Assembly (NCBI GenBank): GCA_945871425.1
Contig: CAMBVS010000012.1
Coordinates: 1-64,000, forward strand
Source: Rhizobium sp. Q54
Lineage (GTDB): Bacteria > Pseudomonadota > Alphaproteobacteria > SHVZ01
Direction of reading: 5' to 3'
Length of the DNA stretch: 64,000 nt
Shown: positions 15,923-27,663 of the stretch, one piece after another
How positions within the stretch are numbered: position 1 is the first letter of the stretch
How the letters are laid out: the number at the start of each line of letters is the position of its first letter
Notes under the pieces: model-generated
Database searches by the model: none
What the model saw: only the letters and a program-made list of their open reading frames with translations
What the model was told of the DNA's origin: nothing
Translations under genes and position numbers: made by a program

Positions 15923-16438
15923 TTGTCGGAGCGCCACGGCGATCACGTTGGCACCAATCCCGCCGCCCTGCAGATCGAGCGGCTGCTGCAGCCGTCGCTG
16001 GACGCGATGGGCTACGAGATCGTGCGCATCCTGATCATGGGCAAGCACACGCCGACGCTCCAGATCATGGCCGAGCGCAAGGACGGCCAGACGATGACGG
16101 TCGAGGATTGCGCCGACATCAGCCGCCAGGTTTCGGCCGTGCTCGACGTCGAAGACCCGATCAGCTCGGCCTACACCCTCGAGGTCAGCTCGCCCGGCAT
16201 CGACCGGCCGCTGACCCGGCCCAAGGATTACCAGCGCTTCGCCGGCTACGAGGCGCGACTCGAGACCCGCCAGCCGATCGACGGACGGCGGAAGTTCACC
16301 GGCAAGCTTCTCGGCATCGAGGGCGAGGTGGTGAAGCTGAAGGACGAGGCGGGCGAGGTGGCGCTTCCGTACGACGCCATCCAGAAGGCGCGGCTGGTCC
16401 TGACCGACGAGCTGCTCCGCCAGGCAGCGAAGCATTGA
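15923..16438 (+). CDS. rimP: Ribosome maturation factor RimP
   Basis: A TTG at 15923 is chosen as start because it lies 5 bp after AGAGGAG (15911-15917) and yields the normal N-terminus SERHGDHVG; the longer frame runs back through the leader terminator. The 171-residue product has the RimP signatures: GYEIVRILIMG, the CADISRQVSAVLDVEDPI segment, YTLEVSSPGIDRPL (the strongest RimP motif, about residues 83-97) and the C-terminal SH3-like FTGKLLGIEGEVVKL. RimP assists 30S subunit assembly. It is the first gene of the operon and is followed by nusA after about 31 bp. Confidence 0.95.
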   Translation: MSERHGDHVGTNPAALQIERLLQPSLDAMGYEIVRILIMGKHTPTLQIMAERKDGQTMTVEDCADISRQVSAVLDVEDPISSAYTLEVSSPGIDRPLTRPKDYQRFAGYEARLETRQPIDGRRKFTGKLLGIEGEVVKLKDEAGEVALPYDAIQKARLVLTDELLRQAAKH

Positions 16439-16469
16439 ACGGATTGGTCTGCTCAAGGACGTGATGACG

Positions 16470-18029
16470 ATGGATACCGGACTCGCACTCAATCGGATGG
16501 AGATCCTGCAGGTCGCCGACGCGGTCGCCCGCGAGAAGGCGATCGAGCGGGACGAGGTCCTGGAAGCCATGGAGATGGCGATCCAGAAGGCCGGCCGTTC
16601 CAAGTACGGCCACGAGCACGACATCCGTGCCCAGATCGACCGCCAGTCCGGCGAGATCCACCTGATGCGCTTCCGCCAGGTGGTCGAGACCGTCGACAAC
16701 GAGGCGATGCAGATCCCGATCGACGAGGCTCGTGCGATAAATCCCGATCCCAAGGTCGGCGACTTCATCGTCGACACGCTGCCGCCGATCGACTTCGGGC
16801 GCATCGCCGCGCAGACGGCGAAGCAGGTGATCGTCCAGAAGGTCCGCGACGCCGAGCGTCAGCGCCAGTTCAAGGAATACAAGGACCGCACCGGCGAGAT
16901 CGTCAACGGCCTGGTCAAGCGGGTCGAGTTCGGCAATGTCACCGTCGATCTCGGCCGCGCCGAGGCGATCCTGCGCCGCGACGAGCTCTTGCCGCGCGAG
17001 AGCTTCCGCACCGGCGACCGGGTCAGGGCCTACATCTACGACGTCCGCCAGGAGACCCGCGGACCGCAGATCTTCCTTTCGCGCACCCATCCCCAGTTCA
17101 TGGCGAAGCTGTTCGCCCAGGAAGTGCCGGAGATCTACGACGGCATCATCGAGATCAAGTCGGTCGCCCGCGATCCCGGCAGCCGCGCCAAGATCGCGGT
17201 GATCAGCCACGACTCCTCGATCGACCCGGTCGGCGCCTGCGTCGGCATGCGGGGATCGCGCGTGCAGGCGGTCGTGCAGGAGCTGCAGGGCGAGAAGATC
17301 GACATCATTCCGTGGTCGCCCGACACCGCGACATTCGTCGTCAACGCGCTCGCCCCGGCCGAGGTCGCCAAGGTGGTGCTCGACGAGGAGGCCGGCCGCA
17401 TCGAGGTGATCGTCCCCGACGACCAGCTCTCGCTCGCCATCGGGCGACGCGGCCAGAACGTGCGCCTCGCCTCGATGCTGACCGGCTGGGACATCGACAT
17501 CCTGACCGAGGCGGAAGAGTCCGAGCGCCGGACCGAGGAGACGCGCCGGCTTTCGACCGTATTCATGGAAGCCCTCGACATCGACGACGTCATTGCCCAT
17601 CTGCTGGTGACCGAAGGCTTCACCTCGGTCGAGGATGTCGCCTTCGTGCCGCTCGACGACCTGCTCTCGATCGAGGGCTTCGACCGCGATGTCGCCAGCG
17701 AGCTGCGCGCGCGCGCGCGGGTCTACATCGCCGAGCGCAACGAGAAGCTGACCCAGCAGCGGAAGGATCTCGGCGTCGCCGACGATGTGGCGGCGCTGGA
17801 AGGCCTGACGCCCGAGCATCTGGTGAAGCTCGGCGAGAAGGGCGTGAAGACGCTCGACGATCTGGCGGACCTGGCTTCCGACGAGCTGATCGAGATCGTC
17901 GGTAAGGACGAGATGAACGAGGACGACGCCAACACGATCATCATGGCCGCGCGCGCCCATTGGTTCGAGGGCGAGGACAAGGCCAAAGGGGGATCCGGCG
18001 ATGATGCCGGCTCACCCGCTCACGCCTGA
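16470..18029 (+). CDS. nusA: Transcription termination/antitermination factor NusA
   Basis: Three in-frame starts lie close together (GTG 16461, ATG 16464, ATG 16470). The last is preferred because AAGGA sits 10 bp upstream and [25 protein letters not shown] matches the usual alphaproteobacterial N-terminus. The 519-residue product has the N-terminal RNA-polymerase-binding domain, an S1 domain ([22 protein letters not shown] onward), two KH domains ([18 protein letters not shown] and [15 protein letters not shown]) and two C-terminal helix-hairpin-helix/acidic repeats ([32 protein letters not shown]). It binds RNA polymerase and nascent RNA to control pausing, termination and antitermination. 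The ylxR start lies inside its 3' end. Confidence 0.96.
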   Translation: MDTGLALNRMEILQVADAVAREKAIERDEVLEAMEMAIQKAGRSKYGHEHDIRAQIDRQSGEIHLMRFRQVVETVDNEAMQIPIDEARAINPDPKVGDFIVDTLPPIDFGRIAAQTAKQVIVQKVRDAERQRQFKEYKDRTGEIVNGLVKRVEFGNVTVDLGRAEAILRRDELLPRESFRTGDRVRAYIYDVRQETRGPQIFLSRTHPQFMAKLFAQEVPEIYDGIIEIKSVARDPGSRAKIAVISHDSSIDPVGACVGMRGSRVQAVVQELQGEKIDIIPWSPDTATFVVNALAPAEVAKVVLDEEAGRIEVIVPDDQLSLAIGRRGQNVRLASMLTGWDIDILTEAEESERRTEETRRLSTVFMEALDIDDVIAHLLVTEGFTSVEDVAFVPLDDLLSIEGFDRDVASELRARARVYIAERNEKLTQQRKDLGVADDVAALEGLTPEHLVKLGEKGVKTLDDLADLASDELIEIVGKDEMNEDDANTIIMAARAHWFEGEDKAKGGSGDDAGSPAHA

Positions 18030-18600
18030 GGGCGAGACCGGCCCCGAGAGGCGTTGCCTCGCGAGCGGCCGGGTCGCACCGAAGTCGAGCCTGGTACGCC
18101 TGGTCGTCGGTCCCGACGGCAAGGTGGTGCCCGACCTGGATGCGAAGCTACCGGGCCGCGGCCACTATCTGGCGCCCGAGCGCCAGGTGATCGAGCGGGC
18201 CGAGGCGAAGGGTCTGATCCGCCGGGCAACCGGTGGCGAGGTCGAGCCCGGACTGGTCCGGCGCCTGGAAGCGCTGATGGTCCGTCGGCTCATCGACCGC
18301 GTGTCGCTCGCCCGCAAGGCGGGCCGGGCGGTTGCAGGATTCGAGAAGGTGCGCGAGCATCTGAAGGCGGGCGGCACGGATGGGGCCGTTCTCCTGGAAG
18401 CGAGCGACGGTGCCGCCGATGGGCGGGCGAAGCTGGTGCCGCTGGCGCCGGGTGCCAAGGTGGTCGATTGCCTGACCGCGAGCGAGCTCGCCCAGGCCTT
18501 CGGCCGCGAGCACATGGTGCACGGGTTCGTCGCCAGGGGAGCGTTCGCCGAACGCATCCTGGCGGATGCGGAGCGGCTCAAGAGTTTGCGGACTGTTTGA
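18001..18600 (+). CDS. ylxR: YlxR (DUF448)-family RNA-binding protein fused to an L7Ae-like domain
   Basis: This 199-residue product starts at ATG 18001, overlapping the nusA 3' end by 29 bp. The N-terminal ~90 residues are the YlxR/DUF448 domain: [19 protein letters not shown] followed by [19 protein letters not shown], the conserved G-R-G turn. The C-terminal half ([38 protein letters not shown]) resembles the ribosomal L7Ae-like domain that follows DUF448 in alphaproteobacteria. Its position between nusA and infB is the conserved place for this gene. It is predicted to bind RNA in the cytoplasm; the exact role is not established. Confidence 0.9.
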   Translation: MMPAHPLTPEGETGPERRCLASGRVAPKSSLVRLVVGPDGKVVPDLDAKLPGRGHYLAPERQVIERAEAKGLIRRATGGEVEPGLVRRLEALMVRRLIDRVSLARKAGRAVAGFEKVREHLKAGGTDGAVLLEASDGAADGRAKLVPLAPGAKVVDCLTASELAQAFGREHMVHGFVARGAFAERILADAERLKSLRTV

Positions 18601-18613
18601 GGAAGTTGAGAGC

Positions 18614-21508
<2,895 letters not shown>

Positions 21509-21512
21509 TGTC

Positions 21513-21899
21513 GTGGCATCGCGGAAGGAAGGTCGCCGGCCGAGCCAGCGCCCCTTGAGGGTGGGAGAGGAGCTGCGCCACGCGCTGGTGCAGCTCCTGG
21601 CGGCGGACGAGATCCGCGATCCCGACCTCCAGGGCGCCATGCTGACGGTGACCGAGGTCCGGATGAGCCCGGATTTGAGGAACGCCACCATCTTCTTCAC
21701 GCCCTTGGGCGGCGACCGGGCGCCCGAGATCCTGAAGGCGCTGAAGCGCGCCGGGCCCTTCATCCGCGGCCGCATCGCCCAGGCGATACAGATGCGCGTC
21801 GCCCCGCAGCTCTGGTTCGAGCTCGACAAGTCCTTCGATACCGCCGGCCGCATCGAAGCCGTCCTCAAGGACCCCCTGGTCCGACGCGATCTCGGGTGA
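21513..21899 (+). CDS. rbfA: Ribosome-binding factor A
   Basis: This 128-residue protein starts with GTG at 21513, 4 bp after the infB stop. It shows the RbfA KH-like fold: RVGEELRHALVQLLAADEI, LQGAMLTVTEVRMSPDLRNATIFFTPLG and RIAQAIQMRVAPQLWFELDKS. It binds the 30S subunit and assists 16S rRNA 5'-end maturation. Its last codons overlap the truB start by 4 bp, indicating translational coupling. Confidence 0.95.
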   Translation: MASRKEGRRPSQRPLRVGEELRHALVQLLAADEIRDPDLQGAMLTVTEVRMSPDLRNATIFFTPLGGDRAPEILKALKRAGPFIRGRIAQAIQMRVAPQLWFELDKSFDTAGRIEAVLKDPLVRRDLG

Positions 21900-22819
21900 G
21901 CCGCCGCAAGGGCCAGAAGGTCGATGGCTGGGTGATCGTCGACAAGCCGGTCGGGCCGACCTCGACCCAGGTGGTGGGCAAGGTCCGCAGCCTGTTCGAC
22001 GCCAACAAGGCGGGACACGGCGGTACGTTGGACCCGCTGGCGACCGGCATCCTGCCGATCGCGCTCGGCGAGGCGACCAAGACCGTCCCCTTTGTCATGG
22101 ACGGGCGAAAGACCTACCGCTTCACCATCCGCTGGGGCGAGACCCGCAACACCGACGACGCCGAGGGCGAGGTGACGGGCACCTCCGACGTCCGCCCGAC
22201 CGAAGCCGAGATCAACGCAGCGCTGCCGGCCTTCATCGGCGTCATCACCCAGGTGCCGCCGGCCTTCTCGGCGATCAAGGTCCAGGGCGAGCGCGCCTAC
22301 GATCTGGCCCGGAGCGGCGAGACGGTCGAGCTCGCCCCCCGGCAGATCCGCATCGACGGCTTCCGCCTCGCGTCCATGGACGACGCCGACCACTCCAGCT
22401 TCGAGGTCGAAAGCGGCAAGGGTGCCTATATGCGGGCGCTCGCCCGCGACCTGGCCCTATCCCTTGGCACCTGCGGGCATCTTTCGTCTCTCCGGCGCCT
22501 CAGGGTCGGGCCTTTCGACGAATCCATGGCAATTTCGCTGGATTCCCTGGTGGAACTCGGCAATAGTCCGGCCGCTTTACGGCACCTCTTGCCGGTCGAG
22601 ACCGCGCTGGACGACATCCCGGCCCTGGCCCTGACCGGCGACGAGGCGAACCGCCTCCGCTCAGGCCAGGCCGTTCCCCTCTTCCGCAAGTCCGATCTCG
22701 ATCGGCTGAAGGACCTGGAGGACGGCGATCTCGTTCTCGCCAAATCCGCCGGCACGGCGGTGGCGATCGCGAGGCTGGAGCAGGGGATGCTCGCCCCGGT
22801 CCGGGTGCTCCACCTCTAG
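21896..22819 (+). CDS. truB: tRNA pseudouridine-55 synthase TruB
   Basis: This 307-residue protein starts with GTG at 21896, overlapping rbfA by 4 bp. [18 protein letters not shown] is the N-terminal motif. [23 protein letters not shown] contains the catalytic Asp (about residue 45). The later [40 protein letters not shown] and [17 protein letters not shown] blocks complete the TruB signature. It isomerises U55 to pseudouridine in the T-loop of tRNAs. rpsO follows after 17 bp. Confidence 0.97.
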   Translation: MSRRKGQKVDGWVIVDKPVGPTSTQVVGKVRSLFDANKAGHGGTLDPLATGILPIALGEATKTVPFVMDGRKTYRFTIRWGETRNTDDAEGEVTGTSDVRPTEAEINAALPAFIGVITQVPPAFSAIKVQGERAYDLARSGETVELAPRQIRIDGFRLASMDDADHSSFEVESGKGAYMRALARDLALSLGTCGHLSSLRRLRVGPFDESMAISLDSLVELGNSPAALRHLLPVETALDDIPALALTGDEANRLRSGQAVPLFRKSDLDRLKDLEDGDLVLAKSAGTAVAIARLEQGMLAPVRVLHL

Positions 22820-22836
22820 TCTCAAAGGAGACCCCG

Positions 22837-23106
22837 ATGTCGATCACGCTCGAGCGCAAGACTGCGCTCATCGCCGAACACCGTATCAACGCCACCGACA
22901 CCGGCTCGCCCGAGGTCCAGATCGCGGTCCTGTCGGAGCGCATCAAGAACCTGACCGAGCATCTCGGCACCCACAACAAGGACCTGCACTCCCGCCGCGG
23001 GCTCCTGATGATGGTCGGCCAGCGCCGCCGCCAGCTGGACTACCTCAAGGCGAACGACACCAAGCGCTACGAGAGCATCCTCGCCAAGCTCGGCCTTCGC
23101 CGCTAA
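22837..23106 (+). CDS. rpsO: 30S ribosomal protein S15
   Basis: This 89-residue protein is of exact S15 size. [36 protein letters not shown] and [30 protein letters not shown] are the family blocks (each quoted segment is contiguous with the next region of the protein). It binds 16S rRNA in the central domain, and its mRNA is often autoregulated. An AAAGGAG lies just before the ATG. In related genomes pnp follows directly; here about 1.6 kb of toxin-antitoxin remnants separate them. Confidence 0.97.
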   Translation: MSITLERKTALIAEHRINATDTGSPEVQIAVLSERIKNLTEHLGTHNKDLHSRRGLLMMVGQRRRQLDYLKANDTKRYESILAKLGLRR

Positions 23107-23311
23107 GCCTCTTCGGCCGCCGTTTCCCGCGATTGACCGCGCTGGTCCTCGAAGACGAGGGCCGGCGCAATCGGCGTTTCCGATCCCGTCCCGGGCGGTT
23201 GGTCATGCCCGGCCCGCGCGGAACCCGTTAGCCGATATCGACAGTGATCGTTCTCGCGACCTGTCCGCGGGGGCCGATGGCCGGCATCGCTCGTCTTGTG
23301 GTTCGAGCAGC

Positions 23312-23773
23312 TTGATGAGCACCGTCGCGAAGGCGGTCGTCGACTGGCCTGTCGCGGTGCATCCCGGTCTGATCGCTCTTCTCGACTACTGGAACGACAA
23401 GCGCGGCGGACGGACCTACCCGATCCGCACCGAGATCGCGCCGTTCGAGATTCCGCAGCTTCTCCCCTACGTCATGCTGCTGGACGCCTGCGCGGACGAG
23501 GCCCGGTTCCGGCTCGCCCGCGAAAGCGTCAACTGATTCCGCCTCACGCCGACCGAGCTCGCCCGGCAGCTTAAGGTTCCGCCGAACCGCATCACCCAGA
23601 TCGTCCAAGGCAAGCGCGCGATCACCGGCGACACGGCGCTTCGCCTCGGCCACTGGTTCGGCACCAGCGCGCAGTTCTGGCTCAATCTGCAGTCGGCCTA
23701 CGACCTTCGGACGGTGGCGGCGCAGGTCGGTTCCGAGATCCAGCGGCTGCCCACACGGTCCAAGGTCGTTTAA
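23312..23773 (+). pseudogene. Chimeric remnant: PAS-5-type protein N-terminus joined to a HigA-like antitoxin C-terminus
   Basis: From ATG 23312 the frame reads a PAS_5-type start (VHPGLIALLDYWNDKRGGRTYP, FEIPQLLPYVMLLDACADEARF) and stops at TGA 23534-23536 after 74 residues. The same frame continues without a start codon into a HigA/XRE addiction-module antitoxin: LTPTELARQLKVPPNRITQIVQGKRAITGDTALRLGHWFGTSAQFWLNLQSAYDL in successive blocks, ending at TAA 23771-23773. The HigA part lacks its first ~20 residues and its HigB partner. The sequence is best read as a deletion scar that joined two unrelated genes. It may be transcribed from the rpsO side but cannot give an intact protein of either family. 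It converges on vapC with a 4-bp overlap. Confidence 0.75.
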
Positions 23774-24165
23774 GTGAGGGCCGGGGCGATGTCCGTTTGG
23801 GTGAAGCCGCTGCCTTTGAAAAGCAGCGGTTCGCGGCGTTCCTTCGCCAACGCGTAAGCGAAGCAGTCGCCGAGATTCAGCGCGGCCGGGTGTCCGCTGC
23901 CCTTGCCGAAGTCGCGATACGCCTCTCGCGCCAAACGCGCCTGCGTTTCCGTCACCGGCTCGATGACGATCTCAGCGCTGTCGATCATCTCATCGAAGCG
24001 GCGGCTCAGAATGGGATCGCGATTGCTGTCGATGACGACCGCCGCCTCCACGTAGGTCCCTGCGGAGATGCGTCGCGTGTTTGCTGCGTCTATGGCGTCG
24101 GTGAAGGAGCGGGCGTCGGGCTCGCGGCGCAGAATCGCGATCAGCGCCGAGGTGGCGACGATCAT
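23770..24165 (-). CDS. vapC: VapC-type PIN-domain toxin, probably catalytically inactive
   Basis: This 131-residue protein is of VapC length, with the PIN order [27 protein letters not shown] (Glu40), [23 protein letters not shown] (Asp100) and TDIAPAL. Two positions that are usually acidic are not. The N-terminal M-I-V-D-T-S-A is M-I-V-A-T-S-A (Asp4 to Ala, codon GCC), and the usual K-G-N-D-F is K-G-S-G-F (Asp119 to Gly). PIN RNases need these acidic residues to hold Mg2+, so ribonuclease activity is doubtful. The gene overlaps vapB by 4 bp, the normal TA arrangement. Confidence 0.85.
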   Translation of the reverse strand: MIVATSALIAILRREPDARSFTDAIDAANTRRISAGTYVEAAVVIDSNRDPILSRRFDEMIDSAEIVIEPVTETQARLAREAYRDFGKGSGHPAALNLGDCFAYALAKERREPLLFKGSGFTQTDIAPALT

Positions 24166-24416
24166 CGAGGCAGCCCGAGCTCGTCATAGAGCAAGTCTCC
24201 GTGATCGGCAGATCGATACGGCTCCTTGAAGCGGGGCGCGGCGTCTTCGCCAATGGCGAGCAACCGGTCGGAGAGGCTGTCGCCCCGTTCGCGTTTCGCT
24301 CGGGCGAGCTTTTCGCGGACCGCCCCGGCGACCGCCGCCGTCATGCTTTGGCCGGTCAGCTCTGCGAGTTCCTGCACGAGCCGATGAATTTCGTCGCTTT
24401 TGATGTTGAGAGCCAA
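24162..24416 (-). CDS. vapB: VapB-type antitoxin
   Basis: This 84-residue protein starts with a TTG at 24414-24416. It has a ribbon-helix-helix-like N-terminus ([20 protein letters not shown]), the [19 protein letters not shown] helix typical of VapB/PSK-type antitoxins, and a charged toxin-binding tail ([23 protein letters not shown]). It should neutralise the VapC partner and repress its own promoter. It is upstream of and overlaps vapC. The TTCTA repeats just upstream (24419-24453) are candidate operator sites. Confidence 0.85.
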   Translation of the reverse strand: MALNIKSDEIHRLVQELAELTGQSMTAAVAGAVREKLARAKRERGDSLSDRLLAIGEDAAPRFKEPYRSADHGDLLYDELGLPR

Positions 24417-24418
24417 TA

Positions 24419-24453
24419 TTCTATCTTTCTACCTATATGATGGTGTAATTCTA
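24419..24453 (-). promoter_or_regulatory. Candidate VapB operator with three TAGAA half-sites
   Basis: On the vapB strand the word TAGAA occurs three times directly upstream of the start (complements at 24419-24423, 24427-24431 and 24449-24453), in an AT-rich patch that stands out from the GC-rich surroundings. Antitoxin autoregulation makes an operator here likely. The exact sites are inferred. Confidence 0.35.
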
Positions 24454-24489
24454 CCACGTTCCGGTGCCGGAGCAAGCGTGGGTCGTAAT

Positions 24490-24677
24490 TTGACGCACTG
24501 CAAAATCCATGTCATGAACCGCGCCGGAGTAAGGCAGAAGAGGTAAAGCGAAGGGGGCCGCGCCCCTCGGACGTGCGCTGGGTGTCTTTAGGAAAGACCC
24601 ATTTGAGCGCGCGCCGCCTGACGGTGGACCCCGATGGTCCGCCGCGCCCACTGGCAAGCCGCGTCTTCTCAAGACGC
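24490..24677 (+). promoter_or_regulatory. pnp promoter candidate and hairpin-rich pnp leader
   Basis: A weak TTGACG (24490-24495) is followed 17 bp later by CATGAA (24513-24518). Downstream come four consecutive stem-loops: around 24552-24567 (GGGGC/GCCCC), 24584-24598 (GTCTTT/AAAGAC), 24622-24644 (CGGTGGACC/GGTCCGCCG with one wobble) and 24661-24677 (GCGTCTT-CTC-AAGACGC). The pnp start is at 24736. A structured leader is known to mediate RNase III/PNPase autoregulation in enterobacteria; the same use here is inferred. The remaining gap shows nothing else. Confidence 0.45.
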
Positions 24678-24735
24678 AAGGCGCCCCGGGCGACCAGATG
24701 ACTGAAGCGGCCCCGTTGGAAGGAAAACCAAGAAT

Positions 24736-26856
24736 ATGTTCAAGCAATTCCGTAAAGAGCTCATGTGGGGCGGCCGGAAACTCGTGCTCGAGACCGGCAA
24801 GATCGCGCGCCAGGCCGACGGCGCCGTGCTCGTCACCTACGGGGAGACCGTCGTTCTCGCCACCGTCGTCGGCGTCAAGACGCCGAAGCCGGGCCAGGAC
24901 TTCTTCCCGCTGACCATCCATTACCAGGAGAAGACCTTCGCCGCGGGCAAGATCCCCGGCGGCTTCTTCAAGCGCGAAGGCCGCCCGACCGAGAAGGAAG
25001 TGCTGACCAGCCGCCTGATCGACCGGCCGCTGCGCCCGCTGTTCCCGCATGGGTTCCGGAACGAGGTGCAGGTGATCTGCACCGTGCTGTCCCATGACCT
25101 CGAGAACAACCCCGACATCGTCGCCCTGATCGGCGCCTCGGCGGCGCTGACCCTTTCCGGCATTCCGTTCCTGGGCCCCATCGCCGCCGCCCGCGTCGGC
25201 TATGTCGACGGGAACTACGTGCTGAACACCCAGCAGGAGGGCGCGGGCGTCTCCAGGCTCGACCTCGTGGTCGCCGGCACCCTCGAAGGCGTGCTGATGG
25301 TCGAGTCCGAGGCGAGCGAGCTTTCGGAAGAGACCATGCTGGGCGCCGTCATGTTCGGCTTCCAGGCGTTCCAGCCGGTGATCCAGGCGATCATCGACCT
25401 GGCCGAGGTCGCGGCGAAGGAGCCGTGGACGCTGTCGGAGGAGGCGCCGGAGGTCAAGCACGTCGCCGACAAGCTGAAGAGCCTCTCGGCCGAGCTGGCC
25501 GAGGCCTATCTCGAGACCGTCAAGCAGGAGCGCTACAAGAAGATCGACGCGATCAAGGCCAAGGGCAAGGCGCTGGTCGCCGACAACGAGGCCGAGGCCA
25601 AGGTCTTCGGTAGCGTCTTCAAGGAGCTCGAGAGCGAGATCGTCCGCGGCAACATCCTCGCGGGCAAGCCCCGCATCGACGGCCGCGACACCAAGACCAT
25701 CCGTCCGATCGTGGCCGAGGTCGGCATCCTGCCGCGGGCCCACGGCTCGGCGCTGTTCACCCGCGGGGAGACCCAGGCGCTGGTGGTGGCGACGCTCGGC
25801 ACCGGCCAGGACGAGCAGATCATCGACGCGCTCGAGGGCGAGTATCGGGAGCACTTCATGCTCCACTACAACGTCCCTCCCTACTCGGTCGGCGAGGCAG
25901 GTCGCCTCGGCTCGCCCGGCCGTCGCGAGATCGGCCACGGCAAGCTGGCCTGGCGTGCCGTCCATCCGCTGATGCCGGCCAAGGACAAGTTCCCCTACAC
26001 CATGCGCGTGGTCTCGGAGATCACCGAGTCCAACGGCTCGTCGTCGATGGCAACGGTCTGCGGCACCTCGCTGGCGCTCATGGACGCGGGCGTGCCGCTG
26101 GGCCGTCCAGTGGCCGGCATCGCCATGGGCCTGATCAAGGAAGACTCCGGATTCGCCGTGCTCTCCGACATCCTCGGCGACGAGGATCATCTCGGCGACA
26201 TGGACTTCAAGGTCGCCGGCACCGAAACCGGGGTGACCGCGCTGCAGATGGACATCAAGATCACGTCCATCACCGAGGAGATCATGAAGATCGCCTTGGA
26301 GCAGGCGCGTTCGGGCCGTCTCCACATCCTCGGCGAGATGGCGAAGGGGCTGAACACCGCCCGCGACACCGTCTCCGACAACGCGCCCCGGATCACCACG
26401 ATCACGGTGCCGAAGGACAAGATCCGCGAGATCATCGGCCCCGGCGGCAAGGTCATCCGCGAGATCTGCGAGGTCACCGGCGCCAAGATCGACATCGAGG
26501 ACGACGGCACCGTCAAGGTTGCCGCCGTCGACCAGAACGCCGCCAAGGCCGCCCTCGACTGGATCAAGAACATCGTCGCCGAGCCCGAGATCGGCGAGGT
26601 CTACACGGGCAAGGTGGTCAAGACCGTCGACTTCGGCGCCTTCGTCAACTTCCTCGGCGCCCGCGACGGCCTCGTCCACATCTCCGAGCTGGCCCCGCAG
26701 CGGGTCGGCAAGGTGACGGACGTGGTCAATGTCGGCGACACCGTCAAGGTGAAGTGCCTCGGCATCGACGACCGCGGCAAGGTCAAGCTGTCGATGAAGT
26801 CGGTCGACCAGGTGACCGGCGCCGACATCGGCAAGAAGGCCGAGGCCGGCGAGTAG
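24736..26856 (+). CDS. pnp: Polyribonucleotide nucleotidyltransferase (PNPase)
   Basis: This 706-residue protein starts at ATG 24736 behind GGAAGGAAAA. It contains two RNase PH domains, the first beginning [22 protein letters not shown] with [14 protein letters not shown] and [11 protein letters not shown]. The second has RTDGR-like ARIDGRD..., [15 protein letters not shown] and [20 protein letters not shown], which carries the catalytic Asp residues. A KH domain follows ([15 protein letters not shown]) and then an S1 domain ([16 protein letters not shown]). It degrades RNA phosphorolytically 3'-5' and is part of RNA quality control and cold adaptation. It normally follows rpsO; the TA remnants lie in between here. 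Confidence 0.98.
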   Translation: MFKQFRKELMWGGRKLVLETGKIARQADGAVLVTYGETVVLATVVGVKTPKPGQDFFPLTIHYQEKTFAAGKIPGGFFKREGRPTEKEVLTSRLIDRPLRPLFPHGFRNEVQVICTVLSHDLENNPDIVALIGASAALTLSGIPFLGPIAAARVGYVDGNYVLNTQQEGAGVSRLDLVVAGTLEGVLMVESEASELSEETMLGAVMFGFQAFQPVIQAIIDLAEVAAKEPWTLSEEAPEVKHVADKLKSLSAELAEAYLETVKQERYKKIDAIKAKGKALVADNEAEAKVFGSVFKELESEIVRGNILAGKPRIDGRDTKTIRPIVAEVGILPRAHGSALFTRGETQALVVATLGTGQDEQIIDALEGEYREHFMLHYNVPPYSVGEAGRLGSPGRREIGHGKLAWRAVHPLMPAKDKFPYTMRVVSEITESNGSSSMATVCGTSLALMDAGVPLGRPVAGIAMGLIKEDSGFAVLSDILGDEDHLGDMDFKVAGTETGVTALQMDIKITSITEEIMKIALEQARSGRLHILGEMAKGLNTARDTVSDNAPRITTITVPKDKIREIIGPGGKVIREICEVTGAKIDIEDDGTVKVAAVDQNAAKAALDWIKNIVAEPEIGEVYTGKVVKTVDFGAFVNFLGARDGLVHISELAPQRVGKVTDVVNVGDTVKVKCLGIDDRGKVKLSMKSVDQVTGADIGKKAEAGE

Positions 26857-26896
26857 GCATGGGCTCCTGCGTCCCTCATCCAGGATCAGTCGACGG

Positions 26897-27652
26897 ATGA
26901 GGGACGCCTCCCTGCCGCTTCCGCTCGGGCTCACCCGCGTCTGCGGCCATCGTGGCGCGAAGATGCGGGCGCCCGAAAACACGCTGGCCGGATTCCGGGC
27001 AGCAAAACGACTGGGGGCCGGCTGGGTCGAGCTCGATGCCAAGCTGACCCGCGACGGCATTCCCATCGTCATCCACGACGAGACGCTCGAACGCACCACC
27101 GACGGCGCCGGGCGCGTCGACTCGGCGACGCTGACCGAGATCCACTGGCTCGACGCCGGCCGCTGGTTCGCGCCCGAGTATGCGGGCGAGAAGGTGCCGA
27201 CGCTGGCCGAGGCGCTCCGCGTGATCGCCGCCGAAGGCCTCGGCGTCAATGTCGAGATCAAGCCCTGCCCGGGACGCGAGCGCGAGACCGCGCTCGCCAC
27301 CATCCGCGTCATCCGCGAGACTTGGCCTGGCGACCGTCCGCCTCCTATCCTCTCCTCCTTCAAGCGCGCCTCGCTCGAGACGGCCGAGGCGATGGCGCCC
27401 GAGCTGCCGCGGGGCCTGCTGCTCGAGGAGCATGTGGATGACTGGCGCGAGGCGGCCGAGCGCCTCGCCTGCCAGGCGATCCATCCCAAATGGTCGACCC
27501 TGACCTCGGAGTGGGTCGGGCAGATCAAAAAGGCGGGCTATGCCTGCCTCACCTGGACCGTCAACGACCCCGCCCAGGCCAAGCGCCTCGCGGGCTGGGG
27601 CGTCGACAGCATCATCACCGACGCACCCGACCTGATCGTTCCCGTCGTCTAA
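26897..27652 (+). CDS. ugpQ: Glycerophosphodiester phosphodiesterase
   Basis: This 251-residue protein has the GDPD signatures: VCGHRGAKMRAPENTLAGF (catalytic His and the R-G and E-N-T residues, residues 16-34), WVELDAKLTRDGIPIVIHDETLERTTDG (Glu-x-Asp metal ligands and second His), NVEIKPCPG (Glu and Lys) and the C-terminal CLTWTVND. It hydrolyses glycerophosphodiesters to glycerol-3-phosphate and an alcohol. No signal peptide is present, so it is cytoplasmic, as UgpQ is. It lies 40 bp after pnp and 11 bp before the next gene. Confidence 0.92.
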   Translation: MRDASLPLPLGLTRVCGHRGAKMRAPENTLAGFRAAKRLGAGWVELDAKLTRDGIPIVIHDETLERTTDGAGRVDSATLTEIHWLDAGRWFAPEYAGEKVPTLAEALRVIAAEGLGVNVEIKPCPGRERETALATIRVIRETWPGDRPPPILSSFKRASLETAEAMAPELPRGLLLEEHVDDWREAAERLACQAIHPKWSTLTSEWVGQIKKAGYACLTWTVNDPAQAKRLAGWGVDSIITDAPDLIVPVV

Positions 27653-27663
27653 GGGAGGACCCG

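Noticed and set aside
24451..27528. Leftward open frame of about 1000 codons opposite pnp and ugpQ
   Set aside because: It is antisense to strongly conserved genes. Its composition is that of a shadow frame.
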